Shown piece by piece: positions 1-7,997 of a stretch of 64,000 bases of DNA (the stretch's first letter is position 1; each line of letters begins with the position of its first letter). The notes beneath the pieces are model-generated. The model ran no database searches and had not been told where the DNA came from. It saw only the letters and a list, made by a program, of their open reading frames with translations. Position numbers and translations under genes: made by a program. This DNA is from Kocuria rosea (GTDB lineage Bacteria; Actinomycetota; Actinomycetes; Actinomycetales; Micrococcaceae): contig NZ_JAMBOG010000007.1 of assembly GCF_023715525.1 (NCBI RefSeq), positions 62,001 through 126,000 on the forward strand, given 5' to 3'.

Positions 1-230
1 GATAGACTGACAGGACCGAATCCGGTCACTCCCTCACTTTCTCGTGCAACGCGATGCCGCTCCAGGCGCATCGTGTTCGGCCGCGCCGCGCGCGCGCCGT
101 GTCCGACGCTCCCGCCGCAGGCGGGAACCCAGTGGTTGGCAGGGACGTCCGGACACCCACCGTGGCCGCAGCCCCCGGCACCCCACCCGGTACCGCCCGG
201 GCCGCCACCCGCACAGAACGAGGAACCTGC

Positions 231-2093
231 ATGTCCGACACCCCCGCCACCCCCGAGACCGCCGACGAGCCCACCACCACGTTCGCCGACCTCGGCATCG
301 ACCCCCGCGTGCTCTCCGCCGTCGAGGACCTCGGCTACGAGACGCCCACGCCGATCCAGGAAGCCACCATCCCGGTGCTGCTCCGCGGCAACGACGTCGT
401 GGGCCTGGCCCAGACCGGCACCGGCAAGACCGCCGCGTTCGCGATCCCCGCCCTGTCCCGGCTCGCCGAGCTCGCCGACGTCAACGGCGTCTCCCGCGAC
501 ACCCAGGTGCTCGTGCTCGCCCCGACCCGCGAGCTCGCCCTCCAGGTCGGCGAGGCGTTCTCCTCCTACGCCACCCACCTCGAGGACTTCACCGTCCTGC
601 CCGTCTACGGCGGCTCGCCCTACGGCCCCCAGCTGGCCGGCCTGCGCCGCGGCGCCCAGGTCGTCGTCGGCACTCCCGGGCGCGTGATCGACCACCTCAA
701 GAAGGGCTCCCTGGACCTGTCCCACCTGCAGTACGTGGTCCTCGACGAGGCCGACGAGATGCTGCGCATGGGCTTCGCCGAGGACGTCGAGGAGATCCTC
801 TCCCAGACGCCCGTCGAGAAGCAGGTCGCCCTGTTCTCCGCGACCATGCCTCCCGCCATCCGCAAGATCGCCAAGCAGTACCTGCGCGACCCGCAGGAGA
901 TTGCGGTCAAGGGCAAGACCACGACCGGCACGAACACCCGCCAGCGCTACCTGCAGGTGATGGGCTCCCACAAGATGGAGGCCATGACCCGCATCCTCGA
1001 GGTCGGCGACTACGACGGCGTCATCGTCTTCGTGCGCACCAAGGCCGCCACGGAGGAGGTCGCCGACCGGCTCAAGAGCCGCGGCTACACCGCCGCCGCC
1101 ATCAACGGCGACATCCCGCAGAACATGCGCGAGCGCACCGTCGAGGCCCTGCGCGACGGCAAGATCGACATCCTCGTGGCCACCGACGTCGCCGCCCGCG
1201 GCCTCGACGTCGAGCGGATCTCCCTCGTGGTCAACTACGACATCCCCCACGACACCGAGTCCTACGTGCACCGGATCGGGCGCACCGGCCGCGCCGGGCG
1301 CTCCGGTGAGGCCATCCTGTTCATGACCCCCCGGGAGAAGTACCTGCTGCGGGCCATCGAGAAGGCCACCCGCCAGCCGGTGGAGCTCATGCGCATGCCC
1401 TCCACCGAGGACGTGAACCAGACCCGCAAGGACCGGTTCGCGCAGCAGATCACCGACACCATGGAGTCCGAGGACCTCACCCAGTTCCGCGAGCTCGTGG
1501 AGCAGTACCAGGACGAGCACGACGTCGACGCGGTGGAGATCGCCGCCGCGATCGCCGTGATGGCCCAGGACGGGCGGCCCTTCTTCGTGGAGGAGCTCCC
1601 CGAGCCGGTCCAGCGCACCCGCGACCGCGGCCGGGACGGCGACGAGCGCCCGCGCCGGGAGCCGCGCGTGGAGAAGGGCATGGCCACCTACCGGCTGGCC
1701 GTCGGCCACCGCCACCGCGTCTCGCCCGGCTCCGTCGTGGGCGCCCTCACCAACGAGGGCGGCCTGAGCGGCGGCCAGATCGGCGCGATCGACATCCGCT
1801 CCACCCACACCCTCGTGGGCCTGCCCGAGAACCTGCCCGCCTCGACCCTGGACCGTCTCGCCGGCACCCGGATCAACGGCGAGCTGATCCACCTCGAGGC
1901 CGACCACGGCCCGGCCGCCGGAGGGCGTCCCCGCCCGAAGGGCACCTCCTCCTACCAGGACCGGCCGCGCCGCAACGCCCCCGCCCGCGGCGGGGAGTCC
2001 CGTGGCGGGGATTCCCGCGGCGGCTACCAGGGCAAGCGGGCCGACCGCGACGGCGACCGGCCCTTCCGCAAGCCGCGCCAGAAGAAGTACTGA
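231..2093 (+). CDS. deaD: DEAD-box ATP-dependent RNA helicase (DeaD/CsdA type)
   Basis: ATP-driven unwinding of structured RNA, probably in ribosome assembly, RNA decay or cold adaptation in the cytoplasm. All helicase motifs are visible in the 620-residue protein: Q motif near 36-43, TGTGKT at 62-67, PTREL 98-102, DEAD 172-175, SAT 203-205, ATD 317-319 and HRIGRTGR 347-354. A DbpA-like RNA-binding domain follows at about 485-560, and the C-terminus is a basic Arg/Gly-rich tail with RGG repeats, typical of actinobacterial DeaD. The ATG at 231 is chosen because it follows GAGGAA and begins the conserved region; an in-frame start at 54 would add a non-conserved leader. Nothing else is recognised in bases 1-230. 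Confidence 0.93.
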   Translation: MSDTPATPETADEPTTTFADLGIDPRVLSAVEDLGYETPTPIQEATIPVLLRGNDVVGLAQTGTGKTAAFAIPALSRLAELADVNGVSRDTQVLVLAPTRELALQVGEAFSSYATHLEDFTVLPVYGGSPYGPQLAGLRRGAQVVVGTPGRVIDHLKKGSLDLSHLQYVVLDEADEMLRMGFAEDVEEILSQTPVEKQVALFSATMPPAIRKIAKQYLRDPQEIAVKGKTTTGTNTRQRYLQVMGSHKMEAMTRILEVGDYDGVIVFVRTKAATEEVADRLKSRGYTAAAINGDIPQNMRERTVEALRDGKIDILVATDVAARGLDVERISLVVNYDIPHDTESYVHRIGRTGRAGRSGEAILFMTPREKYLLRAIEKATRQPVELMRMPSTEDVNQTRKDRFAQQITDTMESEDLTQFRELVEQYQDEHDVDAVEIAAAIAVMAQDGRPFFVEELPEPVQRTRDRGRDGDERPRREPRVEKGMATYRLAVGHRHRVSPGSVVGALTNEGGLSGGQIGAIDIRSTHTLVGLPENLPASTLDRLAGTRINGELIHLEADHGPAAGGRPRPKGTSSYQDRPRRNAPARGGESRGGDSRGGYQGKRADRDGDRPFRKPRQKKY

Positions 2094-2134
2094 CCCGGCG
2101 GCGCGAGCGCGCCCCGAGGACGGCGACGGGAACA

Positions 2135-2174
2135 GGACGAGGGGGACGGGCCGAGCGGCCCGTCCCCCTCGTCC
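2135..2174 (+). terminator. Intrinsic terminator after the helicase gene
   Basis: Perfect 18-bp GC-rich stem (2135-2152 with 2157-2174) and a GAGC loop, 41 bases past the helicase stop codon. The trailing T tract is poor, which is common in high-GC actinobacteria. Confidence 0.8.
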
Positions 2175-2210
2175 GGTTCCTTCATCTGCCGCTCACACGC
2201 CGCCGCCGGG

Positions 2211-3056
2211 GTGAGGCGCATGGCGGGCGCACGCTGGGAGAGGCCGCGGACGGAGCTGAGGTCCGTCCGTTCCCGCGTGCTGGCCACCACCCTCGGCTTC
2301 CTCGCCGCGGCCCTGCTCCTGGTGGGCGGGCTCACCCACTACCTGCGGCTCGTGGACCTCGACGAGTCCGTGCGCCAGGACATCGTGCAGGAGGCCGGGG
2401 AGCTGCAGCGGCTGGCCCAGCGCGGTCCGCTGGGCCCCGACGCGTCCCCGTCCGAGGACCTCGACGCCACGGCCGAGGAGCCGTTCACCGACGTCGCCCA
2501 GCTGTTCTGCACGTTCATGACCACGACCGTGCCGGGGGAGCACGAGAGCATCCTCGTGCTCGTCGACGGGAAGCCGGCCTTCGAGCACGCGCACCGGTCC
2601 CGATTCCAGCTCGACGCCCCGGCCACCGTCGCCGCGGTCGCCGAGCGCGCCCGCCCGGGCCGGACGGTCGTCTTCGACCACGAGCAGGACGGGCGCGCGC
2701 TGCGCCTGGGGGTGATCTCCGTGCGCCTCGACGAGGACCCCCGGCAGGGCTACCTCGTGGTGGGCTTCGACATGAGCGCCCAGCGGGACATCGTGCTGGC
2801 GTCCCTGTGGCGCTACCTCGTCATCGCGGGGCTGACGATGGTCGTCGCCGGGCCGGCCGCCTGTGTCATGGTCGGCCGGGTCACCGCCCCCGTCACCCGC
2901 CTGCGCCCCGCGTGCGTCTGCACCTTCCGCCCGCGCCGGCGGGGCCTGGCCCAGCAGCTGCTCGACGACCTCCTCGCGGGCGGACCTCCCGCCGGTGAGG
3001 GGGCCCGCATGTTCTCATGCCCGTCTCACGCCGTTCCGGGACACCGGGCGCCATGA
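2211..3056 (+). pseudogene. Truncated sensor histidine kinase remnant (sensor part only)
   Basis: A 281-residue open frame with the front half of a two-component sensor kinase: membrane helix about 23-44, an extracytoplasmic domain of about 155 residues, second helix about 200-221, then the first residues of a HAMP linker (VGRVTAPVTR at 221-230). Homology-like sequence stops there. The last 50 residues are low-complexity, and no HisKA H-box, N-box or G-box occurs in any frame before the next gene, so it cannot phosphorylate a partner. No response regulator is adjacent. Starts GTG 2211 or ATG 2220 are both possible. The stop overlaps the next ATG (ATGA). I read it as an internal deletion of a kinase gene; a functional sensor-only protein cannot be excluded. 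Confidence 0.65.
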
Positions 3057-3422
3057 AGATCCTCTGGCCGGCCCTCTCCCTCGTGGTCGTCACGGTCCTC
3101 GCGGTGCTGCTGTGGGGCGCCGCCACCGGCACGGAGCGGGTCGAGGTCGTGCGCGACGGGGTCGCCGTCACGGGCGCACCCGGATCCTCCCCGGACCGCT
3201 CCCCGGACGGCTCGCCGGAGGCTGCCCGGGACGGCAGGGGGCTCCGCCGCCCCCGGCGCGGACCCGTCCGGGGGCCCGTCCCCGGTCGGGGCGAGGAGCG
3301 CGACGGGCGCGACGGGCGCGACGGGCGGGCCGGCCGCGCCTGCGGCACCTCCCGCTCCACCGGCGCAGGTGCCGGTGCCCGTGCGGCCCGCTCCGCCCGT
3401 CAGCGACGGGGACGACGGCTGA
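3053..3422 (+). pseudogene. Small membrane-anchored Ala/Pro-rich protein, interrupted by a +1 frameshift
   Basis: Starts MKILWPALSLVVVTVLAVLL, a clear N-terminal membrane anchor or uncleaved signal, then a Ser/Pro/Gly-rich exported segment. After about 62 codons the frame turns into Arg-rich nonsense. Removing one G from the G5 run at 3237-3241 joins it to a sensible Ala/Pro/Val-rich tail ending SDGDDG, with a stop at 3420-3422 just before a strong terminator. The gene is therefore either a recent frameshift pseudogene or a one-base sequence error. The product would be about 122 residues. The function is unknown. The ATG overlaps the stop of the truncated kinase, so the pair was probably co-transcribed. 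Confidence 0.5.
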
Positions 3423-3437
3423 GGTCCTGGTCGGGAC

Positions 3438-3486
3438 CGGTCCGGGTCCCCGGGGGCCCCCGCCGGGGACGCCCGGGCCGATTTTT
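3438..3486 (+). terminator. Intrinsic terminator
   Basis: Two-part stem (3438-3453 with 3463-3480, small GC bulge and one G-T pair) followed by a T5 tract at 3482-3486. It closes the kinase-remnant unit just before the tRNA promoter. Confidence 0.75.
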
Positions 3487-3512
3487 GTTTTGCCGAAACG
3501 TGCTGGTAGAGT
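3485..3512 (+). promoter_or_regulatory. Promoter for tRNA-Thr
   Basis: A -35-like TTGTTT at 3485-3490, a 16-bp spacer, and -10 TAGAGT at 3507-3512 preceded by TGG, so it is also an extended -10. The mature tRNA begins 11 bases downstream. A near-identical TGGTAGAGTC element lies ahead of tRNA-Trp. Confidence 0.65.
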
Positions 3513-3522
3513 CTTCGTCGTT

Positions 3523-3594
3523 GCCCCGATAGCTCAGTGGTAGAGCGCCATCTTGGTAAGATGGAGGTCCCGGGATCGATTCCCGGTCGGGGCT
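3523..3594 (+). tRNA. tRNA-Thr (anticodon GGT)
   Basis: Full cloverleaf of 72 nt: acceptor GCCCCGA (3523-3529) pairs with TCGGGGC (3587-3593), T-arm with GGATCGATTCC, and anticodon loop centred on GGT at 3555-3557. It reads ACC/ACU threonine codons. CCA is not encoded. Confidence 0.96.
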
Positions 3595-3654
3595 CTCATG
3601 ATGAGCTCCCGTGGCCCGGCCCTCCGGCCGGTTCCCACGGGTTCTCATCTACCT

Positions 3655-3728
3655 GGCGGTGTAGCTCAGCTGGTTAGAGCGCACGACTCATAATCGTGAG
3701 GTCGACGGATCGAGCCCGTCCACCGCTA
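3655..3728 (+). tRNA. tRNA-Met (anticodon CAT, elongator type)
   Basis: A 74-nt cloverleaf: acceptor GGCGGTG pairs with CACCGCT (one terminal G-T pair), anticodon stem CACGA/TCGTG, and CAT at 3689-3691. The paired first acceptor position and T-arm fit an elongator rather than an initiator tRNA. It sits 60 bases after tRNA-Thr, probably in the same transcript. Confidence 0.93.
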
Positions 3729-3732
3729 CGGC

Positions 3733-3770
3733 GACAAGCCCGTGATCCTTGCCGGTCACGGGCTTTTGTC
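3733..3770 (+). terminator. Intrinsic terminator after tRNA-Met
   Basis: Stem GCCCGTGA (3738-3745) with TCACGGGC (3756-3763), flanked by GACAA/TTGTC, and a T4 stretch directly after the stem. Confidence 0.8.
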
Positions 3771-3810
3771 GTTCCCCCGCCCGTTCCCCCGGTGCCGTGG
3801 GGCTCCGCCG

Positions 3811-3816
3811 TAGACT
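3811..3816 (+). promoter_or_regulatory. Probable -10 element for the hadA-hadB unit
   Basis: TAGACT, the commonest -10 hexamer in this window, lies 49 bases before the hadA start and after the tRNA terminator. No convincing -35 was found. Confidence 0.4.
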
Positions 3817-3865
3817 GGTCGGGCGCCCGCCGCCCGGCGGGCGGCCCCGTCCCCGAGGAGCTGCC

Positions 3866-4315
3866 ATGCCCGTCAACCCCGACCTGGTCGGGCGGACGTA
3901 CCCGCCGGCCGAGACCTACAGCGTCGGCCGGGAGGCGATCCGCGAGTTCGCCCGCGCCGTGCAGGCCGGCCACGCCGCGCACCACGACGTCGACGCCGCC
4001 CGCGCCCTCGGCCACGCGGACCTCGTCGCACCCCCCACCTTCGCGATCGTCGTGGCCCAGCGCGCCGACGCGGCGTTGATCGCCGACCCCGAGGCCGGCA
4101 TCGACTTCTCGCGCGTGGTCCACGCCGACCAGCGCTTCACCCACCACCGCCCGATCGTCGCCGGCGACGAGCTCGTGGCCGAGCTGCACGTGGACCAGGT
4201 CCGCGCGATGGGCTCCGGGGCGATGATCACCTCGCGCGCCGAGATCAGCACCGTGGCCGGGGAGCCGGTCGCCACCACCGTCTCGTCCCTGCTGGTACGC
4301 GGAGAGGACCAGTGA
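3866..4315 (+). CDS. MaoC-like dehydratase subunit, HadA type (FAS1-like N-terminal hot-dog domain)
   Basis: A 149-residue single hot-dog-fold protein resembling HadA, the subunit that pairs with HadB to dehydrate 3-hydroxyacyl thioesters in fatty-acid synthesis. The family pattern VGRTYPP at the N-terminus and the substrate-side segment APPTFAIVV are visible. GAGGAG precedes the ATG by five bases. The stop overlaps the next start (GTGA), so the two subunits are translationally coupled. In mycobacteria hadA and hadB also follow tRNA-Thr and tRNA-Met, but there they serve mycolate synthesis. This lineage should lack mycolates, so the exact acyl substrate is unknown. Confidence 0.85.
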   Translation: MPVNPDLVGRTYPPAETYSVGREAIREFARAVQAGHAAHHDVDAARALGHADLVAPPTFAIVVAQRADAALIADPEAGIDFSRVVHADQRFTHHRPIVAGDELVAELHVDQVRAMGSGAMITSRAEISTVAGEPVATTVSSLLVRGEDQ

Positions 4316-4803
4316 CCGTGCACACCACCATTGCCTTCGACGGCCTCGAGAAGGGCCAGGACATCGGCGAGCGCCGCATCGAGCTCTCCCGGGCGGACCT
4401 CGTGAGGTACGCGGGCGCGTCCGGGGACCTCAACCCGATCCACTGGAACGAGGAGTTCGCCCGCTCCGTGGACCTGCCCGACGTCATCGCCCACGGCATG
4501 CTCACGATGGGCGCCGCCGTCCAGCTCGTCGTCGACTGGGCGGGCGACCCGGGCGCCGTCGTCGACTACCAGACCCGTTTCACCAAGCCGGTCGTCGTGC
4601 CCAACCGGTACGGCACCGCGGTGGAGCCCTCCACGGCCCTGACGGTCTCCGGGAGGATCGGTGCGCTCGACGACGCGGCGCGCACCGCGCGCGTCGACCT
4701 CACGGTGACGGCCCCCGACCTCTCCGCCCCCGGCGCCGACCCGGCGACGGCGGCCCCCCTCAAGGTGCTGGTCAAGGCCCAGGCCGTGGTGCGGCTGGCG
4801 TGA
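4312..4803 (+). CDS. MaoC-like (R)-hydratase/dehydratase subunit, HadB type
   Basis: A 163-residue hydratase-2 hot-dog protein. The catalytic motif GDLNPIH with Asp39 and His44 is intact, followed by the conserved HGMLTMG stretch. It is expected to supply the active site of a heterodimer with the preceding subunit and to dehydrate 3-hydroxyacyl-ACP or -CoA. It starts at GTG 4312 inside the stop of the upstream gene, and its own stop overlaps the GTG of the downstream permease. The residues after about 120 are longer and more Ala/Pro-rich than usual. Confidence 0.87.
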   Translation: MTVHTTIAFDGLEKGQDIGERRIELSRADLVRYAGASGDLNPIHWNEEFARSVDLPDVIAHGMLTMGAAVQLVVDWAGDPGAVVDYQTRFTKPVVVPNRYGTAVEPSTALTVSGRIGALDDAARTARVDLTVTAPDLSAPGADPATAAPLKVLVKAQAVVRLA

Positions 4804-6029
4804 GGGCCTGGCGCAACGCCGTCCTCGCCGGGTACCTGGCATCGGGGCTCGCGGTCTCCGCCTGGCTGACCCGCCTGCCCGCCATCGCGGACGCTCTCGG
4901 GCTGTCCCCGGCCACGCTGGGCGCCGTGCTGCTCACCCAGACCGTCGCCGCCTTCGTCTCCGTCTCCACGTCCGGGATGACCGTGCTGCGCCTCGGCGCG
5001 TCCCTGACCCTGCGGCTGACGTCGGCGGTCGTCGTGGCCGGGCTCGTGCTGATCGGCCTCGGCGTGTCCGTGTTCGCGTCGCTGCCGGTGACGGTCGCCG
5101 GGATGCTGCTGTTCGGTCTCGGGTCGGCCACCTGGAACGTGGCCGCCAACGTGGAGGGCGCAGCGCTTGAGAGCGGGTTGGGCAAGCACGTCATGCCCGT
5201 GATGCACGCGTTCTTCTCGATCGGCACCGTGCTCGGCGCCGCCGTCGGTGCCCTGGCCTCCGCCGCGCGCGTGCCGGTCGTGTGGCACGTCGGCGGCATG
5301 GCCGCGGTGGTCCTCGCCCTGGTGTGGGGCTCCCTGCCGTTCCTGCGCGGCGAGGGCACCCGGGTCCGGCCGGAGGAGCCCCGGACGGACACCGGCTCGA
5401 TCGACCTCGCGGCGCTGGCCGCGGACCGCCCCGCCCGGGGGATGCGGGCGGCGTGGCGCGATCCGCGGACCGTCCTCATCGGCGTCTTCACCCTCGGCGT
5501 GGCCCTCGCGGAGGGCGCCGCCAACGACTGGGTGGCCCTCGCCCTGACCACCGGCTACGGCACGAGCGAGGCGCTCGGCGCGGTCGGCTACGGGGTCTTC
5601 GTCGCCGCCATGACCACGGGCCGGCTCGCCGGGACGCCGCTGCTCGACCGGTTCGGGCGGGTCGCCATCCTGCGCGCGGCGTGCTCGCTGGCCCTCGTGG
5701 GCCTGGCGGTCTTCATCGTCTCCCCGTGGCTGGAACTGGGGATCGCGGGTCTGTTCCTGTGGGGCCTCGGCGCCTCCCTCGGCTTCCCCGTGGGCATGTC
5801 CGCGGCCTCGGACGACCGCCACAACGCCGCGGCCAACGTCTCCGTGGTCTCCACCCTGGGCTACGGGGCGTTCCTGGGCGGGCCGCCGCTGCTGGGCCTG
5901 CTCGGGGAGGCCGTCGGCGTGCGGTACGCCCTGGCCGCCGTCGCGGCGCTCGTCGTCGTGTCCCTGCTGCTCGTCCCCGCCCTGCGCGCGCCGGCGACGG
6001 CGCACCGGCCGGCCGGCCGCGGCCGATAA
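4800..6029 (+). CDS. MFS transporter, YbjJ-like
   Basis: A 409-residue integral membrane protein with about twelve hydrophobic helices in two groups of six, separated by a charged loop around 185-215. It fits the fucose-permease/YbjJ branch of the major facilitator superfamily. The substrate cannot be told from the sequence. The start is GTG at 4800, overlapping the hadB stop by four bases, so it is co-translated with the dehydratase pair. Whether the three act together is unknown. Confidence 0.8.
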   Translation: MRAWRNAVLAGYLASGLAVSAWLTRLPAIADALGLSPATLGAVLLTQTVAAFVSVSTSGMTVLRLGASLTLRLTSAVVVAGLVLIGLGVSVFASLPVTVAGMLLFGLGSATWNVAANVEGAALESGLGKHVMPVMHAFFSIGTVLGAAVGALASAARVPVVWHVGGMAAVVLALVWGSLPFLRGEGTRVRPEEPRTDTGSIDLAALAADRPARGMRAAWRDPRTVLIGVFTLGVALAEGAANDWVALALTTGYGTSEALGAVGYGVFVAAMTTGRLAGTPLLDRFGRVAILRAACSLALVGLAVFIVSPWLELGIAGLFLWGLGASLGFPVGMSAASDDRHNAAANVSVVSTLGYGAFLGGPPLLGLLGEAVGVRYALAAVAALVVVSLLLVPALRAPATAHRPAGRGR

Positions 6030-6032
6030 ACT
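6027..6032 (+). promoter_or_regulatory. Probable leaderless promoter -10 for murB
   Basis: TAAACT lies exactly seven bases before the murB ATG and overlaps the stop codon of the upstream permease. Transcription would start at or next to the ATG. The same spacing is seen at asd and at the small gene starting at 16914. Confidence 0.45.
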
Positions 6033-6039
6033 GGCGGCC

Positions 6040-7155
6040 ATGGACTCCCCTCGCATCGCAGAGCTCACCACGGCCGCCGTGGGCGGACCCGCCCACCACT
6101 ACGTGCGCGCGGACGCCGAGCAGGACGTCGTCGACGCCGTCGCGGCCGCCGACGCCGAAGGCCGCCCCGTGCTGGTCGTGGGCGGGGGCTCGAACCTCAT
6201 CGCGGCCGACGCCGGCTTCGCGGGCACCGTCGTGCACGTGGCCTCCCGGGGCGCCGACGTCGTGGCCGAGGAGCCCGGGGCCGCGGTCCTGGAGGTCCAG
6301 GCCGGCCACCCGTGGGACGACCTCGTCGCCGCCGCCGTGGCGCAGGGCCTGGTGGGCATCGAGGCGCTCTCCGGGATCCCCGGCACGACCGGGGCCACCC
6401 CCGTGCAGAACGTCGGGGCCTACGGCCAGGAGGTGGCGCAGACCGTCGAGCTCGTGCGCGCCTGGGACCGGCACGAGGCGCGCGTGCGCGAGTTCACGCC
6501 CGCCGAGCTGGCGTTCTCCTACCGGGACTCGGTGCTCAAGCGCACCACCGTGGAGGGCTCGCCCCGGTTCGTGGTCCTCGCCGTGCGCTTCCGGCTCGCA
6601 CGGGGCGCCGAGAGCGCCCCGGTGCGCTACGCCGAGCTCGCCCGGCGCCTGGGCGTCGCGGTGGGGGAGCGCGCCCCGCTGGCTGCGGTGCGGGACACCG
6701 TCCTGGCCCTGCGCGCGGGCAAGGGCATGGTCCTCGACCCCGCCGACCGGGACACCTACAGCACCGGCTCGTTCTTCACGAACCCGATCCTGCCCGCGGA
6801 CCTGCTGGGGGACCGGGTCCCCGCCGACGCCCCCCGCTTCCCCGTCGCGGACGCCGCCGGGCGCCTGCTCGAGGACCGGGTGAAGCTCTCCGCCGCGTGG
6901 CTGATCGACCACGCCGGGTTCGGCAAGGGCTTCGGGCTGCCCGGGACCCGCAACGAGGTCCTGGGCCTCGACGGCGCCGCGGTCGCCGGCGGCCGGGCGT
7001 CGCTGTCCACCAAGCACACGCTCGCGCTGACCAACCGGGGCGGGGCCTCCGCGGAGGACCTCATGCTCCTGGCCCGGACCGTGCGCGACGGCGTCGCCTC
7101 CGTCTACGGGGTGGACCTCGTCGCCGAGCCGGTCATCGTGGGCACGGCGGTCTGA
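6040..7155 (+). CDS. murB: UDP-N-acetylenolpyruvoylglucosamine reductase (MurB)
   Basis: FAD-containing cytoplasmic enzyme that reduces UDP-GlcNAc-enolpyruvate to UDP-MurNAc with NADPH, the second committed step of peptidoglycan synthesis. At 371 residues it has the PP-loop FAD segment VGGGSNLI, the flavin-binding GIPGTTGATPVQNVGAYGQE block, the SYRDS substrate loop, the catalytic-serine segment STGSFFTNP and a C-terminal LSAAWLID/GFGKGF region, which is the type I (E. coli) MurB arrangement. It starts at ATG 6040, ten bases after the permease. No clear ribosome site precedes it, consistent with a leaderless transcript. Confidence 0.95.
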   Translation: MDSPRIAELTTAAVGGPAHHYVRADAEQDVVDAVAAADAEGRPVLVVGGGSNLIAADAGFAGTVVHVASRGADVVAEEPGAAVLEVQAGHPWDDLVAAAVAQGLVGIEALSGIPGTTGATPVQNVGAYGQEVAQTVELVRAWDRHEARVREFTPAELAFSYRDSVLKRTTVEGSPRFVVLAVRFRLARGAESAPVRYAELARRLGVAVGERAPLAAVRDTVLALRAGKGMVLDPADRDTYSTGSFFTNPILPADLLGDRVPADAPRFPVADAAGRLLEDRVKLSAAWLIDHAGFGKGFGLPGTRNEVLGLDGAAVAGGRASLSTKHTLALTNRGGASAEDLMLLARTVRDGVASVYGVDLVAEPVIVGTAV

Positions 7156-7162
7156 GGCCGCC

Positions 7163-7558
7163 GTGAGCAGCCTCGAGGAGGAGATCGCCCAGGGGGAGCG
7201 GACCCAGGGGCGGATGCACCGGTGGCTCGCGCGCTTCCGGCGCTGGACCGTCCACCACCCCGTGCTGCGCGTCGTCTACAAGACGGTCGTCACGGTGCTG
7301 GGCGTGCTCTTCGTGCTGCTGGGGATCGCGATGCTCGTGCTCCCCGGCCCGGGGTGGCTCGCGATCTTCCTGGGCCTCGGCATCCTGGGCACCGAGTTCC
7401 ACTGGGCGCGCCGGCTCAACCGGTGGGCCAAGCGCCAGGTGATGAGCTGGTGGCGCCGGTCGCAGCACCTGCTGGACGAGCGGCGCCACCGCCGCGCCCT
7501 CGCGGGGCCCGGCGACCTCGTGCCCGGGCCGCGCCACCTGCGCGCCACCCGCCCCTGA
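7163..7558 (+). CDS. PGPGW-family membrane protein (TIGR02611-like)
   Basis: A 131-residue protein with one long or two short hydrophobic segments at about 33-75 containing the diagnostic PGPGW motif. A highly basic C-terminal half (RRLNRWAKRQ) is probably cytoplasmic. The family is widespread in actinobacteria and has no assigned role. It begins at GTG 7163, eight bases after murB stops, so it is probably co-transcribed with murB. Confidence 0.75.
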   Translation: MSSLEEEIAQGERTQGRMHRWLARFRRWTVHHPVLRVVYKTVVTVLGVLFVLLGIAMLVLPGPGWLAIFLGLGILGTEFHWARRLNRWAKRQVMSWWRRSQHLLDERRHRRALAGPGDLVPGPRHLRATRP

Positions 7559-7582
7559 GGCCCGCCGTCCGCCCGGGGCGGT

Positions 7583-7993
7583 TCAGGCGAGGCGGCCCAG
7601 CACGGCCGCCACGAGCGCGACCGCGCGGTCGGGGGCCAGCCCGAGGGCGCGGGCCTCGGCGGCGTAGCGCTCGGCGGCCTGCACGGCCAGGTCCTCGGTC
7701 CGGTCCGCGGCCCGCACGAAGCTGCCCTGCCGGCCCCGGGTCTCGATCACGCCGGCGGCCTCGAGCTCGCGGTAGGCCTTGGCCACCGTGCTGGCGGCCA
7801 GGCCGAGGCCGTCCGCGAGCCGGCGCACCGGCGGGAGCCGCGTGCCGGCGGGCAGGCCGCCGTCCTCCCGCCCGCGCAGCACGGCGCGCTTGATCTGCTC
7901 GTACGGCGGGTGCGGGTCGGCGGGGTCGACCGCGAGCCCCGGCGGGAGCGCGGGGCCGTCCACGGGGCGGTCGTTGCCGGGGCTGTCGCTCAC
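7583..7993 (-). CDS. GntR-family transcriptional regulator, short YtrA type
   Basis: A 136-residue cytoplasmic DNA-binding protein. The GntR winged helix-turn-helix covers about 29-95 (YEQIKRAVL through GVIETRGRQGSFV) with recognition helix AASTVAKAYREL. The C-terminal tail of about 40 residues is too short for a FadR or HutC effector domain, which points to the YtrA subgroup. YtrA-type regulators often control neighbouring ABC transporters, but none is present here. The start is GTG at 7993, only four bases after the asd stop, so it is probably read from the asd transcript. Confidence 0.8.
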   Translation of the reverse strand: MSDSPGNDRPVDGPALPPGLAVDPADPHPPYEQIKRAVLRGREDGGLPAGTRLPPVRRLADGLGLAASTVAKAYRELEAAGVIETRGRQGSFVRAADRTEDLAVQAAERYAAEARALGLAPDRAVALVAAVLGRLA

Positions 7994-7997
7994 CGGG

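Noticed and set aside
2905-3052. Search for a frameshift that would restore the histidine kinase
   Set aside because: No other frame between 2900 and 3420 contains H-box, N-box or G-box sequence, so the loss is a deletion and not a simple frameshift.
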